A stretch of 54,680 nt of DNA from an uncultured Ruminococcus sp. (GTDB lineage: Bacteria; Bacillota; Clostridia; Oscillospirales; Ruminococcaceae). Location of the stretch: positions 1-54,680 of the forward strand of contig CACYSH010000009.1 of assembly GCA_902776945.1 (NCBI GenBank). The letters run 5' to 3'. The position numbers and the translations under genes were made by a program. Positions 8,120 through 16,455 of the stretch are shown piece after piece (the stretch's first letter is position 1; the number at the start of each line of letters is the position of its first letter). A model generated the notes under the pieces. The model was not told where the DNA came from, ran no database searches, and saw only the letters and a list, made by a program, of their open reading frames with translations.

Positions 8120-9913
8120 ATGGAACTCAAAAACGATACCATGAAAGGCTTGAAAAGAACTCACTACTGCGGAGAGGTTCCGCTGACACCGTGCGAAGTT
8201 ACCGTCTGCGGATTCGCTGACAGAGTGCGCGATGTCGGGAACATCATCTTCATCAACCTGCGCGACCGCACCGGGCTTGTTCAGCTCGCGTTCAACGACG
8301 AGACCGACCGCGAGGTCTTCGCTAAGGCACAGCAGGTCAAGGGCGAATACGTCCTCATGGCGCACGGCACTATCCGCGACCGCGACGAGGCTAATCCCAA
8401 AATGAAAACAGGCAAGATAGAAGTAGCCGTTGACGACCTGCGCATTCTCGCTAAGGCGCAGACTACGCCGTTCGAGGTGACTAACTCCGACCGCGTAAAC
8501 GACGACCTCAAGCTCCGCTACCGTTATCTCGACCTGCGCAACCCGCGTTTGCAGAACAACCTTATCATGCGCCACGAGATCGCCAAAGCCGCGAGAGAAT
8601 ATTTCTACGCGAACGATTTCCTCGAAATCGAAACGCCGATGATGATGCGCTCCACGCCCGAAGGCGCTCGCGATTATCTTGTGCCTTCCCGCGTTCACAA
8701 GGGCAGCTTCTACGCCCTGCCGCAGTCCCCGCAGATATACAAGCAGCTGCTTATGGTCGCGGGCTACGACCGCTATGTGCAGATAGCCCGCTGCTTCCGC
8801 GACGAGGATTTACGCGCCGACCGTCAGCCCGAATTTACGCAGATAGACCTTGAAATGTCCTTCACCGACGTTGACGGACTTATCTCTATCGGCGAGGGCT
8901 TTCTGGCGCACATCATGAAGAAGGTTCTCGGCAAGGACGTTGCTCTGCCGCTGCCGCGCATGACCTTCGCCGACGCTATGAACCGCTACGGCTCCGACAA
9001 GCCCGACACACGCTTCGGCATGGAGATTCAGAACATCACCGAGACCGTTCAGGGCATTGAGTTCCCCGTATTTACGGACGCTGTTGCGGCGGGCGGTTCG
9101 GTTCGCGCTATCGTTGCCAAAAACGCTTCGGCGGTCTACACCCGCAAGGAGATAGACAAGCTGATCGACCACGCAAAGGGTATCGGCGCTAAGGGCTTGG
9201 CTTACATCAGGTGGACAGCTGAGGGCGCTAACTGCTCGTTCAAGAAGTTCCTCAAAGACGGCGACCTTGACCGCATTACTGCGGCTGTCGGCGCGGAGGA
9301 GGGCGACCTCGTTATCATCTCCGCCGACCGCGACAAGGTTGTTCTGCCCGTGCTTGGCGCTATCAGACTTATCATGGCGAGACGTTTGGAGATAATTCCG
9401 GAGGATAAGTTTAATTTCCTCGTTATTACAGAAATGCCTTTCTTTGAGTACGATGAGGAGACAGGCAAGTGGCTTGCGATGCACCATCCGTTCACTATGC
9501 CTATGGAGGAGTGCCTTGCTAACCTTGACAGCGACCCCGCTTCGGTAAGAGCGCAGGCTTTCGACTTTGTTGTAAACGGTATTGAGCTTTCGAGCGGTTC
9601 CATGCGTATCACCGATTATGAATTACAGCAGAGAATGTTCGAGGCGCTGGGGCTTACCGATGAAGAGATAGCGGCTAAGTTCGGGTTCCTTGTTGACGCT
9701 TACCGTTATGCCGCGCCGCCTCATGGTGGAATGGGCTTCGGGCTTGACAGAATTTCGATGATACTTTGCGGGGCGGATTCGCTCAGAGATGTTGTGGCGT
9801 TCCCGAAGGTACAGAATGCAAGCGAGCCGATGAGTGCGTGTCCGAGTGTGGTTGATAATGAGCAGCTGGCAGAGCTTGGAATTGCGGTAATAGAAGAAGA
9901 TAAAGAGATATAA
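8120..9913 (+). CDS. aspS: Aspartyl-tRNA synthetase, bacterial type
   Basis: Class II synthetase charging tRNA-Asp; cytosolic. The 597-residue length shows the bacterial form. An N-terminal OB-fold anticodon-binding domain spans about residues 15-110. Motif 2 is seen in QIARCFRDEDLRADRQPEFT and motif 3 in GGMGFGLDRISMI near residue 540. The middle (about 290-420) is the GAD insertion of bacterial AspRS. The start at 8120 is chosen over 8060 because an aaaggaag SD lies 8 bases upstream and the protein then opens like its homologues. No T-box is seen upstream; repeat copy B occupies that gap. Confidence 0.95.
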   Translation: MELKNDTMKGLKRTHYCGEVPLTPCEVTVCGFADRVRDVGNIIFINLRDRTGLVQLAFNDETDREVFAKAQQVKGEYVLMAHGTIRDRDEANPKMKTGKIEVAVDDLRILAKAQTTPFEVTNSDRVNDDLKLRYRYLDLRNPRLQNNLIMRHEIAKAAREYFYANDFLEIETPMMMRSTPEGARDYLVPSRVHKGSFYALPQSPQIYKQLLMVAGYDRYVQIARCFRDEDLRADRQPEFTQIDLEMSFTDVDGLISIGEGFLAHIMKKVLGKDVALPLPRMTFADAMNRYGSDKPDTRFGMEIQNITETVQGIEFPVFTDAVAAGGSVRAIVAKNASAVYTRKEIDKLIDHAKGIGAKGLAYIRWTAEGANCSFKKFLKDGDLDRITAAVGAEEGDLVIISADRDKVVLPVLGAIRLIMARRLEIIPEDKFNFLVITEMPFFEYDEETGKWLAMHHPFTMPMEECLANLDSDPASVRAQAFDFVVNGIELSSGSMRITDYELQQRMFEALGLTDEEIAAKFGFLVDAYRYAAPPHGGMGFGLDRISMILCGADSLRDVVAFPKVQNASEPMSACPSVVDNEQLAELGIAVIEEDKEI

Positions 9914-9931
9914 GATAAAAGATAATAATAA

Positions 9932-10030
9932 CCACTATCCACAACTTAAGAAAAAATTGACGGAAATCATCTTTAAAAAACGTTCATTTACGGGCGGGAG
10001 CAAGCCCCCGCCCTACACCTTGTAAACCTT
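9932..10030 (+). repeat. MITE-like element, left end intact
   Basis: Begins with the terminal repeat ccactatccacaacttaag (9932-9950), then attgacggaaat, acgttcatttacgg, and the palindromic core cgggcgggagcaagccccc. It ends at ccttgtaaacc without the right terminal repeat and abuts repeat copy C. Nearly the same sequence lies in reverse orientation at 24493-24592. Confidence 0.65.
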
Positions 10031-10039
10031 ATTAATAAC

Positions 10040-10340
10040 CGCAAAGTGAGGGCAAACCAAAAGTCTTAGGAAGGGGTTGGCTGCATTAACTATGTTAATG
10101 CCGGCAAGCTCGTGCAGGGGATAACCCTTCTTCCTGCACGAACTTGTTTGCATCAACTTGTTGATGCCCGCAAAGGGTCTTCCCCCACAAAAGCCGACGG
10201 CATTCGCAAATTAACGATAAAGAGAAGCTGTTAAGTTCAAAATTAAAATCGGCAATTTCAAGAAAATCTAACAAAAACGCAGAAGTGAATGATTCTGCAA
10301 ATTTGAGCGGAAACAAGGAAATTGCCGATTTTATATTTGC
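10040..10340 (+). repeat. Intergenic repeat copy C, expanded
   Basis: Longest copy of the family described at 5570. The cassette region carries gcattaac-tat-gttaatgc (10083-10101), a cgtgcagggg / cctgcacg stem, then gcatcaac-tt-gttgatgc (10150-10167), so several palindromes are stacked at one position. The closing aatcggcaattt / attgccgatttt pair is intact. Confidence 0.75.
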
Positions 10341-10506
10341 GAGAAGAGCGGTCTGAACGAAGTTCAGACAGGCGATATTTCGCAAATATAAAGCGCAAAG
10401 CCGGGATTTTCGCACGATTAGAGTAAATTCACGAACGCGCAATGTGCGCCCCTACAATATCGGATCTGCGACGCAAAGAAATAATAAGCAAACGAGGGGA
10501 AAGCCG

Positions 10507-11490
10507 ATGTGGACAGAAAACGGTATATTGAAAAATTATTACAGCGAAACGCCCGTCAGGCGGCTTGTTATCCCCGATGATGTGCGGATGATAGGGCGCG
10601 AGGCTTTCGCAGGGACTTCGGGGCTTGAAGAGGTAGTTATCCCGAACCATGTGACGAAGATTGAACAAAGGGCTTTCGTGTTCTGCCCCGACCTTAAAAA
10701 CGTAATTATCGGCGACGGCGTTACCGAGATAGGCAGGGGCGCTTTCGAAAGCTGCGAGGCGCTCGCAAGCGTTCGGCTGCCCTTCTGGCTGACGGTGATA
10801 CCCGACAGGCTGTTCTGCGGCTGCCGCTCGCTTGCCGCCGTTGATATTCCCGACGGAGTGAGCCACATCGGACATGAAGCCTTCGGAAACTGCCGGGCGC
10901 TGCGCTCGGTGCGGCTGCCGGAGGGTATCTCGAAGCTCGATAACAACGCCTTCGACGGCGATGAATCGCTTAAGTACATCGAGTTGCCCTCCGGCGTGGA
11001 GTCGGTGGATTATTCCGCCTTCCGCTGCACGGGGCTTGAAAGAGTCCTCTACCGGGGAATGGATATCCGCTGGAATAAGGAAGCGCCGGGCTGCTCCTAC
11101 GGGGACTTTTATTTCTCGAAAACGTTTTCCGAAGGTATACAGCACGGCGTTATCGAAACGCGGGAGATCAACAGGCACATGATAATGCCCATGAATATCG
11201 CGTATTATATAAAAACGCGCACAAAGCTGTTCGGCATTAAAAAGCGCACAAAGACAGCGGGCACTTATATCAAGGAAAATCTTACGGACGTTATAAAATT
11301 TATCATCAGCACCGGCAGCATGGATTTCCTTGAAGCTGTCGCGGAGGATTTTATTGATAATAACAACGTTGACGAATATATAGGGCTTGCGACGGATTCG
11401 GACTGCCACGAGGCTTATCTCTGCCTTGTGGAGCATAAGAACAGGCTCGGAGGCTACGACGGCGAAAACAGTGGGCGCTTTGGTCTGTAA
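10507..11490 (+). CDS. BspA-type leucine-rich repeat protein, cytosolic
   Basis: A 327-residue protein with no signal peptide. Residues about 14-195 hold seven LRR_5 units of the form LVIPDDVRMIGREAFAG or VVIPNHVTKIEQRAF. The C-terminal third (about 220-327) is helical, starts at MNIAYYIKTRT and ends in CHEAYLCLVEHKNRLGGY; the same domain is found in the next gene. The start at 10507 is preceded by gagggg; the frame to 10444 adds a residue stretch out of the repeat. It is followed 21 bases later by its paralogue. Such repeats usually mediate protein binding; the partner is unknown. Confidence 0.85.
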   Translation: MWTENGILKNYYSETPVRRLVIPDDVRMIGREAFAGTSGLEEVVIPNHVTKIEQRAFVFCPDLKNVIIGDGVTEIGRGAFESCEALASVRLPFWLTVIPDRLFCGCRSLAAVDIPDGVSHIGHEAFGNCRALRSVRLPEGISKLDNNAFDGDESLKYIELPSGVESVDYSAFRCTGLERVLYRGMDIRWNKEAPGCSYGDFYFSKTFSEGIQHGVIETREINRHMIMPMNIAYYIKTRTKLFGIKKRTKTAGTYIKENLTDVIKFIISTGSMDFLEAVAEDFIDNNNVDEYIGLATDSDCHEAYLCLVEHKNRLGGYDGENSGRFGL

Positions 11491-11511
11491 ATCGGGGAGG
11501 CAGGTAGGCAG

Positions 11512-12477
11512 ATGAGGATAAACGAAAAGGGCGTGCTGATAAACTATCACGACGACCCGAACGTAAAGCGGCTGGTCATTCCCGAGGGAGTGACGGCGAT
11601 AGCACCCCACGCCATGTACAGCGCGGAGTACCTTGAAGAGGTAGTCATTCCCGGCGGCGTGACGAAGATAGGTCCCAGCGCTTTCGATAACTGCCGCGAG
11701 CTGCGGCAGGTGATAATGGCGGACACGGTAACGTCTATCGGCGCGGGAGCGTTCTGCAACTGTCAGAAGTTAGAGCAGGTCAGGCTTTCGAAGGGGCTTA
11801 CGGAAATATCGGCGCGAGCCTTCAACAACTGTCGTGCGCTGCGTTCGGCGGAAATACCGGAGGGCGTGCGGCGGCTAAGTGTATTAGCCTTCAACAGCTG
11901 TATGGCGCTTTCGTCGGTGCAGCTGCCGGAGACCCTTACGGAGATAGGCGACGGCGCATTCATGCAGACGTTATCGCTGAAAAGCATAAATATCCCGGAC
12001 GGAGTATCGGCGCTGGAGGAGGACACGTTTTACAGTTCGGGAGTCGAGGTCATGAAGTGGCGGGGAATGGAACTGTATTTTTTTGACGGCAAGGATAACA
12101 TTTCATACAGCAGCGGTATCTTCTGGTCATCGGAGTTTACAGAAAAGCTGGAACGCGGCGAGTTTGACGCGAGTTTGCTTGTCAAGGAGCTTGAAATTCC
12201 CTTTGCGGTGGCATACTATGTAAAAACGCGGTCTGCGGAGGTCAAAGCGAAGATAAAAAGGCGTTTTCCGGAGACATTCCGCTGGGTGATACGCACGAAC
12301 GACATCAAAGCGGCGGGGGCGTTCATCGAGGAAGGTGGGCTTATATCGGCGCATAACATAGACAGATACATTGATCTCGCGCTGGAATGTAAGCGGCATG
12401 AGATATATTTAATGCTTGTGCAGCATAAGGAAAGTCTCGGCAGTTATCAAAAGAAGTCTGCGAGGTTCAAACTGTAA
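11512..12477 (+). CDS. BspA-type leucine-rich repeat protein, paralogue
   Basis: A 321-residue paralogue of the preceding gene with the same layout. The opening (GVLINYHDDPNVKRLVIPEGV) mirrors GILKNYYSETPVRRLVIPDDV of the first. Six to seven LRR_5 repeats run to about residue 190. The helical C-terminal domain starts at FAVAYYVKTRS and ends in RHEIYLMLVQHKESLGSY. There is no export signal. The SD ggggagg is well placed. The tandem arrangement points to local duplication followed by divergence, since identity is clearly lower in the middle repeats than at the ends. Confidence 0.85.
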   Translation: MRINEKGVLINYHDDPNVKRLVIPEGVTAIAPHAMYSAEYLEEVVIPGGVTKIGPSAFDNCRELRQVIMADTVTSIGAGAFCNCQKLEQVRLSKGLTEISARAFNNCRALRSAEIPEGVRRLSVLAFNSCMALSSVQLPETLTEIGDGAFMQTLSLKSINIPDGVSALEEDTFYSSGVEVMKWRGMELYFFDGKDNISYSSGIFWSSEFTEKLERGEFDASLLVKELEIPFAVAYYVKTRSAEVKAKIKRRFPETFRWVIRTNDIKAAGAFIEEGGLISAHNIDRYIDLALECKRHEIYLMLVQHKESLGSYQKKSARFKL

Positions 12478-12478
12478 G

Positions 12479-12590
12479 CCGCAAAGTAAGGGCAAACCAA
12501 AAGTCTTCCCCCACAAAAGCCGACGGCATTCGCAAGCTAACGGTAAAAGAAAATTGTAATGGTTTTGCATTAAGTTCGTGCAGCCGCCCT
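12479..12590 (+). repeat. Intergenic repeat copy D, deleted
   Basis: Truncated copy of the family at 5570. The segment between the two gtctt words (the cassette and half the GC stem) is missing, as expected from deletion between short direct repeats, and the copy breaks off after cggtaaaaga. Just downstream gcattaagttcgtgc (12567-12581) joins the left half of one cassette palindrome to the right half of another. Confidence 0.6.
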
Positions 12591-12657
12591 ACATTCAAAA
12601 TTGTTAAATAAAACCAAATAGAATGATAAAATAAAAAGTACGAAAGAGAGGAAATTT

Positions 12658-13731
12658 ATGTCAATACTCGTTTCACCCGACCACCCCGAGCTTACCTACA
12701 TGGGGCGCACCGAGCTTTACAAGGGCTTTCCGCGCTTCGTTTTCGCGGGAACTATGGTCACTATACGCTTTAAGGGAACCGAAATACGCTGCGTTATCAG
12801 GAACCATAAGTTCTTTAACAAGCAGGAACTGGGCTATGTTCTGAACGGTATCGTCGGCAAGGTGACTTTTGAACAGTCCGAAGACGATATAACGCTTACC
12901 CTCGCGGATAACCTTACCGATACCGTTCACACACTTACGCTCTTTAAGCGGCAGGACGCTTCGCACTATTTCGAATTTAAGGGCTTTCTGCTGAACGACG
13001 GCGCGGAGCTTCTTCCCGCCGACCCGCTGCCGAAACGCCGCATAGAATGCTACGGCGACAGCGTTTCAGCCGGAGCCGTTACCGAAGCGGTCGAGCATAC
13101 CGCGACCGTTGACCCCATACTGCACGAGGGCATTTATGATAACGCATGGTATGCCTTCCCGATGATAACCGCACGCAATCTTGGTGCGGCAATAAACAAC
13201 ATCGCACAGGGCGGTATCGCCGTTTACGACCGCACGGGCTGGTACCACGCGCCCGACTACATCGGCATGGAAACCGCCTACGACAAGGTGTGCTACTTCC
13301 CCGAAGCGGAGGGCGGCTTTACCGAATGGGATTTCTCGAAATATACTCCCCATGTCGTGATAGTGGCGATAGGTCAGAACGATCAGCACAACGAGAAATG
13401 GGAATATGAGACAGGCACCGAGAATTTTATCGGCGAACCGAAGTTCCGCGAATACTGGAAAGACGGCTACAAGCGCATTGTACGCAGTCTGCGCGAGAAA
13501 TATCCGAAGGCGTTCATTATCTTAACGCTTACGGTGCTGCGCCATGACAGCGGCTGGGACGATGCCCTTGACGAGATAGTCAGCGAGCTTGCCGACAGCC
13601 GCATAGTACACTTCCGCTTCACCCGCACGGGCGCTGCCACGCCGGGACACCCACGCATTCCCGAGCAGTACGAAATGGCGGAGGAGCTTACCTGCTTCAT
13701 CTCAAACACCGAAGGCGTATGGGAGGACTGA
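12658..13731 (+). CDS. SGNH esterase, CE2-like
   Basis: A 357-residue SGNH-fold hydrolase with the layout of carbohydrate esterase family 2. An N-terminal jelly-roll domain (about 10-115, with FVFAGTMVTIRFKGTEIRC) precedes the SGNH domain. Block I is CYGDSVSAG with nucleophile Ser135, block III IGQNDQH, and block V GHPRIPEQYEMAEEL with the probable catalytic His331. Known CE2 enzymes remove acetyl groups from plant polysaccharides, but this one has no signal peptide, so a cytosolic role on imported acetylated sugars or on an intermediate is inferred. The stop lies 4 bases before the CvpA-like gene, whose SD is inside this gene. Confidence 0.8.
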   Translation: MSILVSPDHPELTYMGRTELYKGFPRFVFAGTMVTIRFKGTEIRCVIRNHKFFNKQELGYVLNGIVGKVTFEQSEDDITLTLADNLTDTVHTLTLFKRQDASHYFEFKGFLLNDGAELLPADPLPKRRIECYGDSVSAGAVTEAVEHTATVDPILHEGIYDNAWYAFPMITARNLGAAINNIAQGGIAVYDRTGWYHAPDYIGMETAYDKVCYFPEAEGGFTEWDFSKYTPHVVIVAIGQNDQHNEKWEYETGTENFIGEPKFREYWKDGYKRIVRSLREKYPKAFIILTLTVLRHDSGWDDALDEIVSELADSRIVHFRFTRTGAATPGHPRIPEQYEMAEELTCFISNTEGVWED

Positions 13732-13735
13732 TATT

Positions 13736-14605
13736 ATGGATATGCTGACAGCGGCGGGACTGGTGCTTGATATTATCGCCATTGCGGCGGTGCTGTTGCC
13801 GGTGCTTGCGGGATTCAGACAGGGCTTCAAAAGGCGGCTGCTTGCGCTCGCGGCGCTTGGCATTTCGGCTCTTATCGCGTATGTCGGCTCGGGAATGCTG
13901 GCTCCGAAGGTCTATGACGAACTGCTCAAGGATAAGACCCGGCAGGTGTGCGTAAGGGTGACAAAGAGCTTCGACCCCGTTACGGCGGCGAAAAATTCGC
14001 TTGAAGCGCAGGGTGTGGCGCTCGATGAGGACTATGTGCGCGAGATACTCTCGCAGACGGACGAAAACAAGATACAGGCGGTGCGGCAGGCTGCCGAAGA
14101 ATACGGCATAGACGCGAACAGGGCGCGTGAGCTTGCGGAGAAATTCAGCGATCAGCTGCCCGAGCAGGCGGCAAGGGCGCTGAAAGAACAGGCTCCGCAG
14201 ATCGCAGAGGCTCTGCGCAGCGGCGCAATGACAAACGACGAGCTTGCAAAGACAGTCCGTCAGGTGGTGGAATCGCCCGAATCGGCGGCAGATTATATTG
14301 AAGAAAACTATGCCGCGCCGTTCATCACAGCGATAGCGGAGGCGGTGCTTTTCGGGCTGATATTCGCGCTTATGCAGCTCATACTGGTACTGGTGTTCTC
14401 GCTTTTCGGATTCGATATGAAGAAGAAGGCGGAAAGCAACGGCGACCGTTGTGCGGGAGTTATGCTGGGGCTGGTATGCGCATTGGCAAATCTGCTTGTG
14501 ATGTGCATAGTTGTAACGAGCTTTCTCAAGGCGGGAACGAGTGCTTTTGATATGGATTCGGTAAATTCGCTGATATTCCTGCCGATATATAATAAGCTCT
14601 ATTAA
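13736..14605 (+). CDS. CvpA-like membrane protein
   Basis: A 289-residue integral membrane protein. Helix 1 and the short loop (DIIAIAAVLLPVLAGFRQGFKRRLLALAALG) match the CvpA (colicin V production) pattern of a hydrophobic strand, GxxxGF, basic residues and a second helix. A charged helical insert (about 60-200) rich in Glu, Ala and Arg separates these from two more membrane helices (about 200-220 and 238-258). The insert is longer than usual for the family. The SD ggagg lies within the end of the SGNH gene, so translation is coupled. Function of CvpA homologues in Firmicutes is poorly known. Confidence 0.7.
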   Translation: MDMLTAAGLVLDIIAIAAVLLPVLAGFRQGFKRRLLALAALGISALIAYVGSGMLAPKVYDELLKDKTRQVCVRVTKSFDPVTAAKNSLEAQGVALDEDYVREILSQTDENKIQAVRQAAEEYGIDANRARELAEKFSDQLPEQAARALKEQAPQIAEALRSGAMTNDELAKTVRQVVESPESAADYIEENYAAPFITAIAEAVLFGLIFALMQLILVLVFSLFGFDMKKKAESNGDRCAGVMLGLVCALANLLVMCIVVTSFLKAGTSAFDMDSVNSLIFLPIYNKLY

Positions 14606-14611
14606 ATAAAC

Positions 14612-14783
14612 ACGCAAAAAGGCAAACCAAAAGTCTTAGGAAGGGGGTGTGGGGGGCATTCGCAAATTAACGGTAAAGAGAAACCGTTAAGTTCAAAATT
14701 AAAATCGGCAATTTCAAGAAAATCTGACAAAACGCAGAATTGAATAGCTCTGCAAGACTGTACGGAAGCAAATGAATTGCGCG
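14612..14783 (+). repeat. Intergenic repeat copy E
   Basis: Copy of the family at 5570 without any palindromic cassette: aggaagggggtgtggggggcattcg goes straight into the ttaacggtaaagaga hairpin. The closing arm is interrupted (gaattgcgcgaatg). The remaining gap to 14956 holds a gggcgcacacacaggtgt hairpin of the type seen at 16105. Confidence 0.7.
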
Positions 14784-14956
14784 AATGTCCCGAAATCGCA
14801 ACGGTGGGGCGATTCACGGGCGCACACACAGGTGTACCCCTACAATTTGGCATTTTGTAACCGTAAAGATTTGTGAGCAACCCCCCGCCCCTCATTCACA
14901 AATTGTTTAATCAAAGTAAAAAAATCAGCATTGTGCATTTAAGGAGAAACAGAAAA

Positions 14957-16048
14957 ATGAAAAAGTACAAAAGACTAATAAGCGGCGCAATTGCCGCAGT
15001 CATGGCTATGGGCGGCGCGGGAGCTTTCGGCGCGTTCGCAGATAACACGGACGGCGCGGCGCTTTTCAGCGAAAGCACAAATGTCGAGCTGCCGCCTATC
15101 ACCGAAGACGAAGTTATCGCAAGCGGCTCCTGCGGCGACGACCTGACATGGCGGCTCCGTGAAAGCGGCACGCTGACGATCAGCGGTACGGGGGCGATGA
15201 ACGACTATTTATCGACAATGGCTAACCCTATCGAGGCTCCCTGGTTCGGCTATAAAGATAAAATAAATACCGTTATTATCGGGCAGGGCGTTACCTACAT
15301 CGGCAAATATGCGTTCGAAAACTGCACGGCTATCGAAAAAGTTACAGTAAACGACAGCGTAACGAGTATCGGCGAGGGCTGTTTCTGCGACTGCTCTGCG
15401 CTAAAGGAAGTCCCCGTGATGAACGGCGTTGCCTTGATAAGCAGAAACGCTTTCAAGAGATGCAATTCGCTGACGAGCGTTACCATTCCTGACAGCGTTG
15501 ACACGCTTGACACGAACGCTTTTGCCGAATGCAAGGCGCTTAAATCGGTAAAGATCGGAAGCGTCGCCACAGTCGGGGCGGGGGCTTTCACGGGCTGCAC
15601 GGCTCTTAGCTATGTTGATATAAGCACCGGTGTTAATGAGTTCAGGAACTCGGTATTTACTAATTGTCCGTCCTTAAAGTGGGTAACGATTCCGGCGGAG
15701 GTAAGAGAGATCGGCATTTATGCCTTCGGATACGTTGACGGAACCGCCGAAAGAACGATTCTGGAAGGCTTTACAATTTACGGATTCAGGGGCAGCAGAG
15801 CCGAAAGCTATGCCGAGTACAGGGGGATAGCCTTCAAGGCGCTCGACGATATGGGCAGCGGCGACATAGACGGCAGCGGCACGACAGACCTTGAAGACCT
15901 CGTTATCATGCAGAAGATCGCGGCAGGCTGGAAGACGGACAGCGGCGACATGGAAGCCGCAGACGTTGACGGCGACGGCGATACCGACATTGACGACCTT
16001 ATCCTGTTGCAGAAGGCGGTCGCGGGCTGCGTGAAGTCGTCGCAATGA
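14957..16048 (+). CDS. Secreted LRR protein with type I dockerin
   Basis: A 363-residue secreted protein. A signal peptide covers residues 1-31 (KKYKRLISGAIAAVMAMG, then AFA). Residues about 55-270 carry BspA-type LRR_5 repeats (ITISGTGAM, VTIPDSVDTLDTNAFAECKA). The C-terminus is a type I dockerin with two calcium-binding repeats, DIDGSGTTDLEDLVIMQKI and DVDGDGDTDIDDLILLQKA, about 303-360. It should dock to a cohesin of a cellulosome scaffold. The start at 14957 is fixed by aaggag 10 bases upstream; the longer frame has no signal peptide at its end. No scaffoldin lies in the window. A related gene is at 41057. Confidence 0.9.
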   Translation: MKKYKRLISGAIAAVMAMGGAGAFGAFADNTDGAALFSESTNVELPPITEDEVIASGSCGDDLTWRLRESGTLTISGTGAMNDYLSTMANPIEAPWFGYKDKINTVIIGQGVTYIGKYAFENCTAIEKVTVNDSVTSIGEGCFCDCSALKEVPVMNGVALISRNAFKRCNSLTSVTIPDSVDTLDTNAFAECKALKSVKIGSVATVGAGAFTGCTALSYVDISTGVNEFRNSVFTNCPSLKWVTIPAEVREIGIYAFGYVDGTAERTILEGFTIYGFRGSRAESYAEYRGIAFKALDDMGSGDIDGSGTTDLEDLVIMQKIAAGWKTDSGDMEAADVDGDGDTDIDDLILLQKAVAGCVKSSQ

Positions 16049-16104
16049 ATGCGGAACTTGATTTTCCAAAATTAGGAACTGCCATGATGAAATTTGTGAA
16101 ATAT

Positions 16105-16182
16105 GTAGGGGCGCATCTGCGTGTGCGCCCGCAAATATCGCATTGCCTACCCGAACGGGCGCACACATAGGTGCGCCCCTAC
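16105..16182. repeat. Palindromic GC-rich intergenic repeat
   Basis: gtaggggcgcatctgcgtgt.. (16105-16131) and its near reverse complement (16156-16182) form a long hairpin with a 24-base loop. Fragments of the same sequence occur at 14810 and 16340. Confidence 0.65.
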
Positions 16183-16269
16183 AAAGCTAAATTGCTCATT
16201 ATTATAGCTATAAATGAGCGCTTTTCAGCAAACTGCATAAATAATCATTGTTAGATAAAGTCCATACAT

Positions 16270-16352
16270 CGGGGCGGCGGGGGCAATGACTGCATTAACA
16301 AAGTTAATGCCAACAAGTTTGCATCAACAAGTTGATGCCGCAGCCGCCCTAC
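16270..16352. repeat. Two palindromic cassettes outside repeat family
   Basis: gcattaac-aaa-gttaatgc (16292-16310) and gcatcaac-aa-gttgatgc (16321-16338) sit within a ggcggggg / ccgccctac GC-rich frame. They are the same palindromes that interrupt repeat copies B and C, here without the rest of that repeat. Confidence 0.65.
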
Positions 16353-16414
16353 AAGCCTCGTGATATTCTTAATTTGTGCAAATTGACGGCATTGCTCATT
16401 TATAGATCATAGTA

Positions 16415-16455
16415 TAAAAAACTCCCGGAGCTGCAAAAGCTCCGGGAGATATTTT
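16415..16455. terminator. Bidirectional terminator after LCP gene
   Basis: Stem ctcccggagct / agctccgggag with a 5-base loop, A-tract on one side and T-tract on the other. It ends the minus-strand LCP gene and can also stop plus-strand transcription. Confidence 0.9.

Noticed and set aside
7660-10340. Small frames inside intergenic repeats
   Set aside because: The frames are not kept between repeat copies, so the repeats are treated as non-coding.
10429-11610. 393-codon open frame on the minus strand
   Set aside because: Opposite strand of the two LRR genes, crossing both; the repeats are clear only on the plus strand.
13697-14617. 306-codon frame on the minus strand
   Set aside because: Shadow of the CvpA-like gene; composition rich in Arg, His and Tyr as usual for antisense frames of GC-rich genes.
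16105-16352. Possible CRISPR array
   Set aside because: The repeats are palindromic and irregularly spaced, with no unique spacers of constant length.
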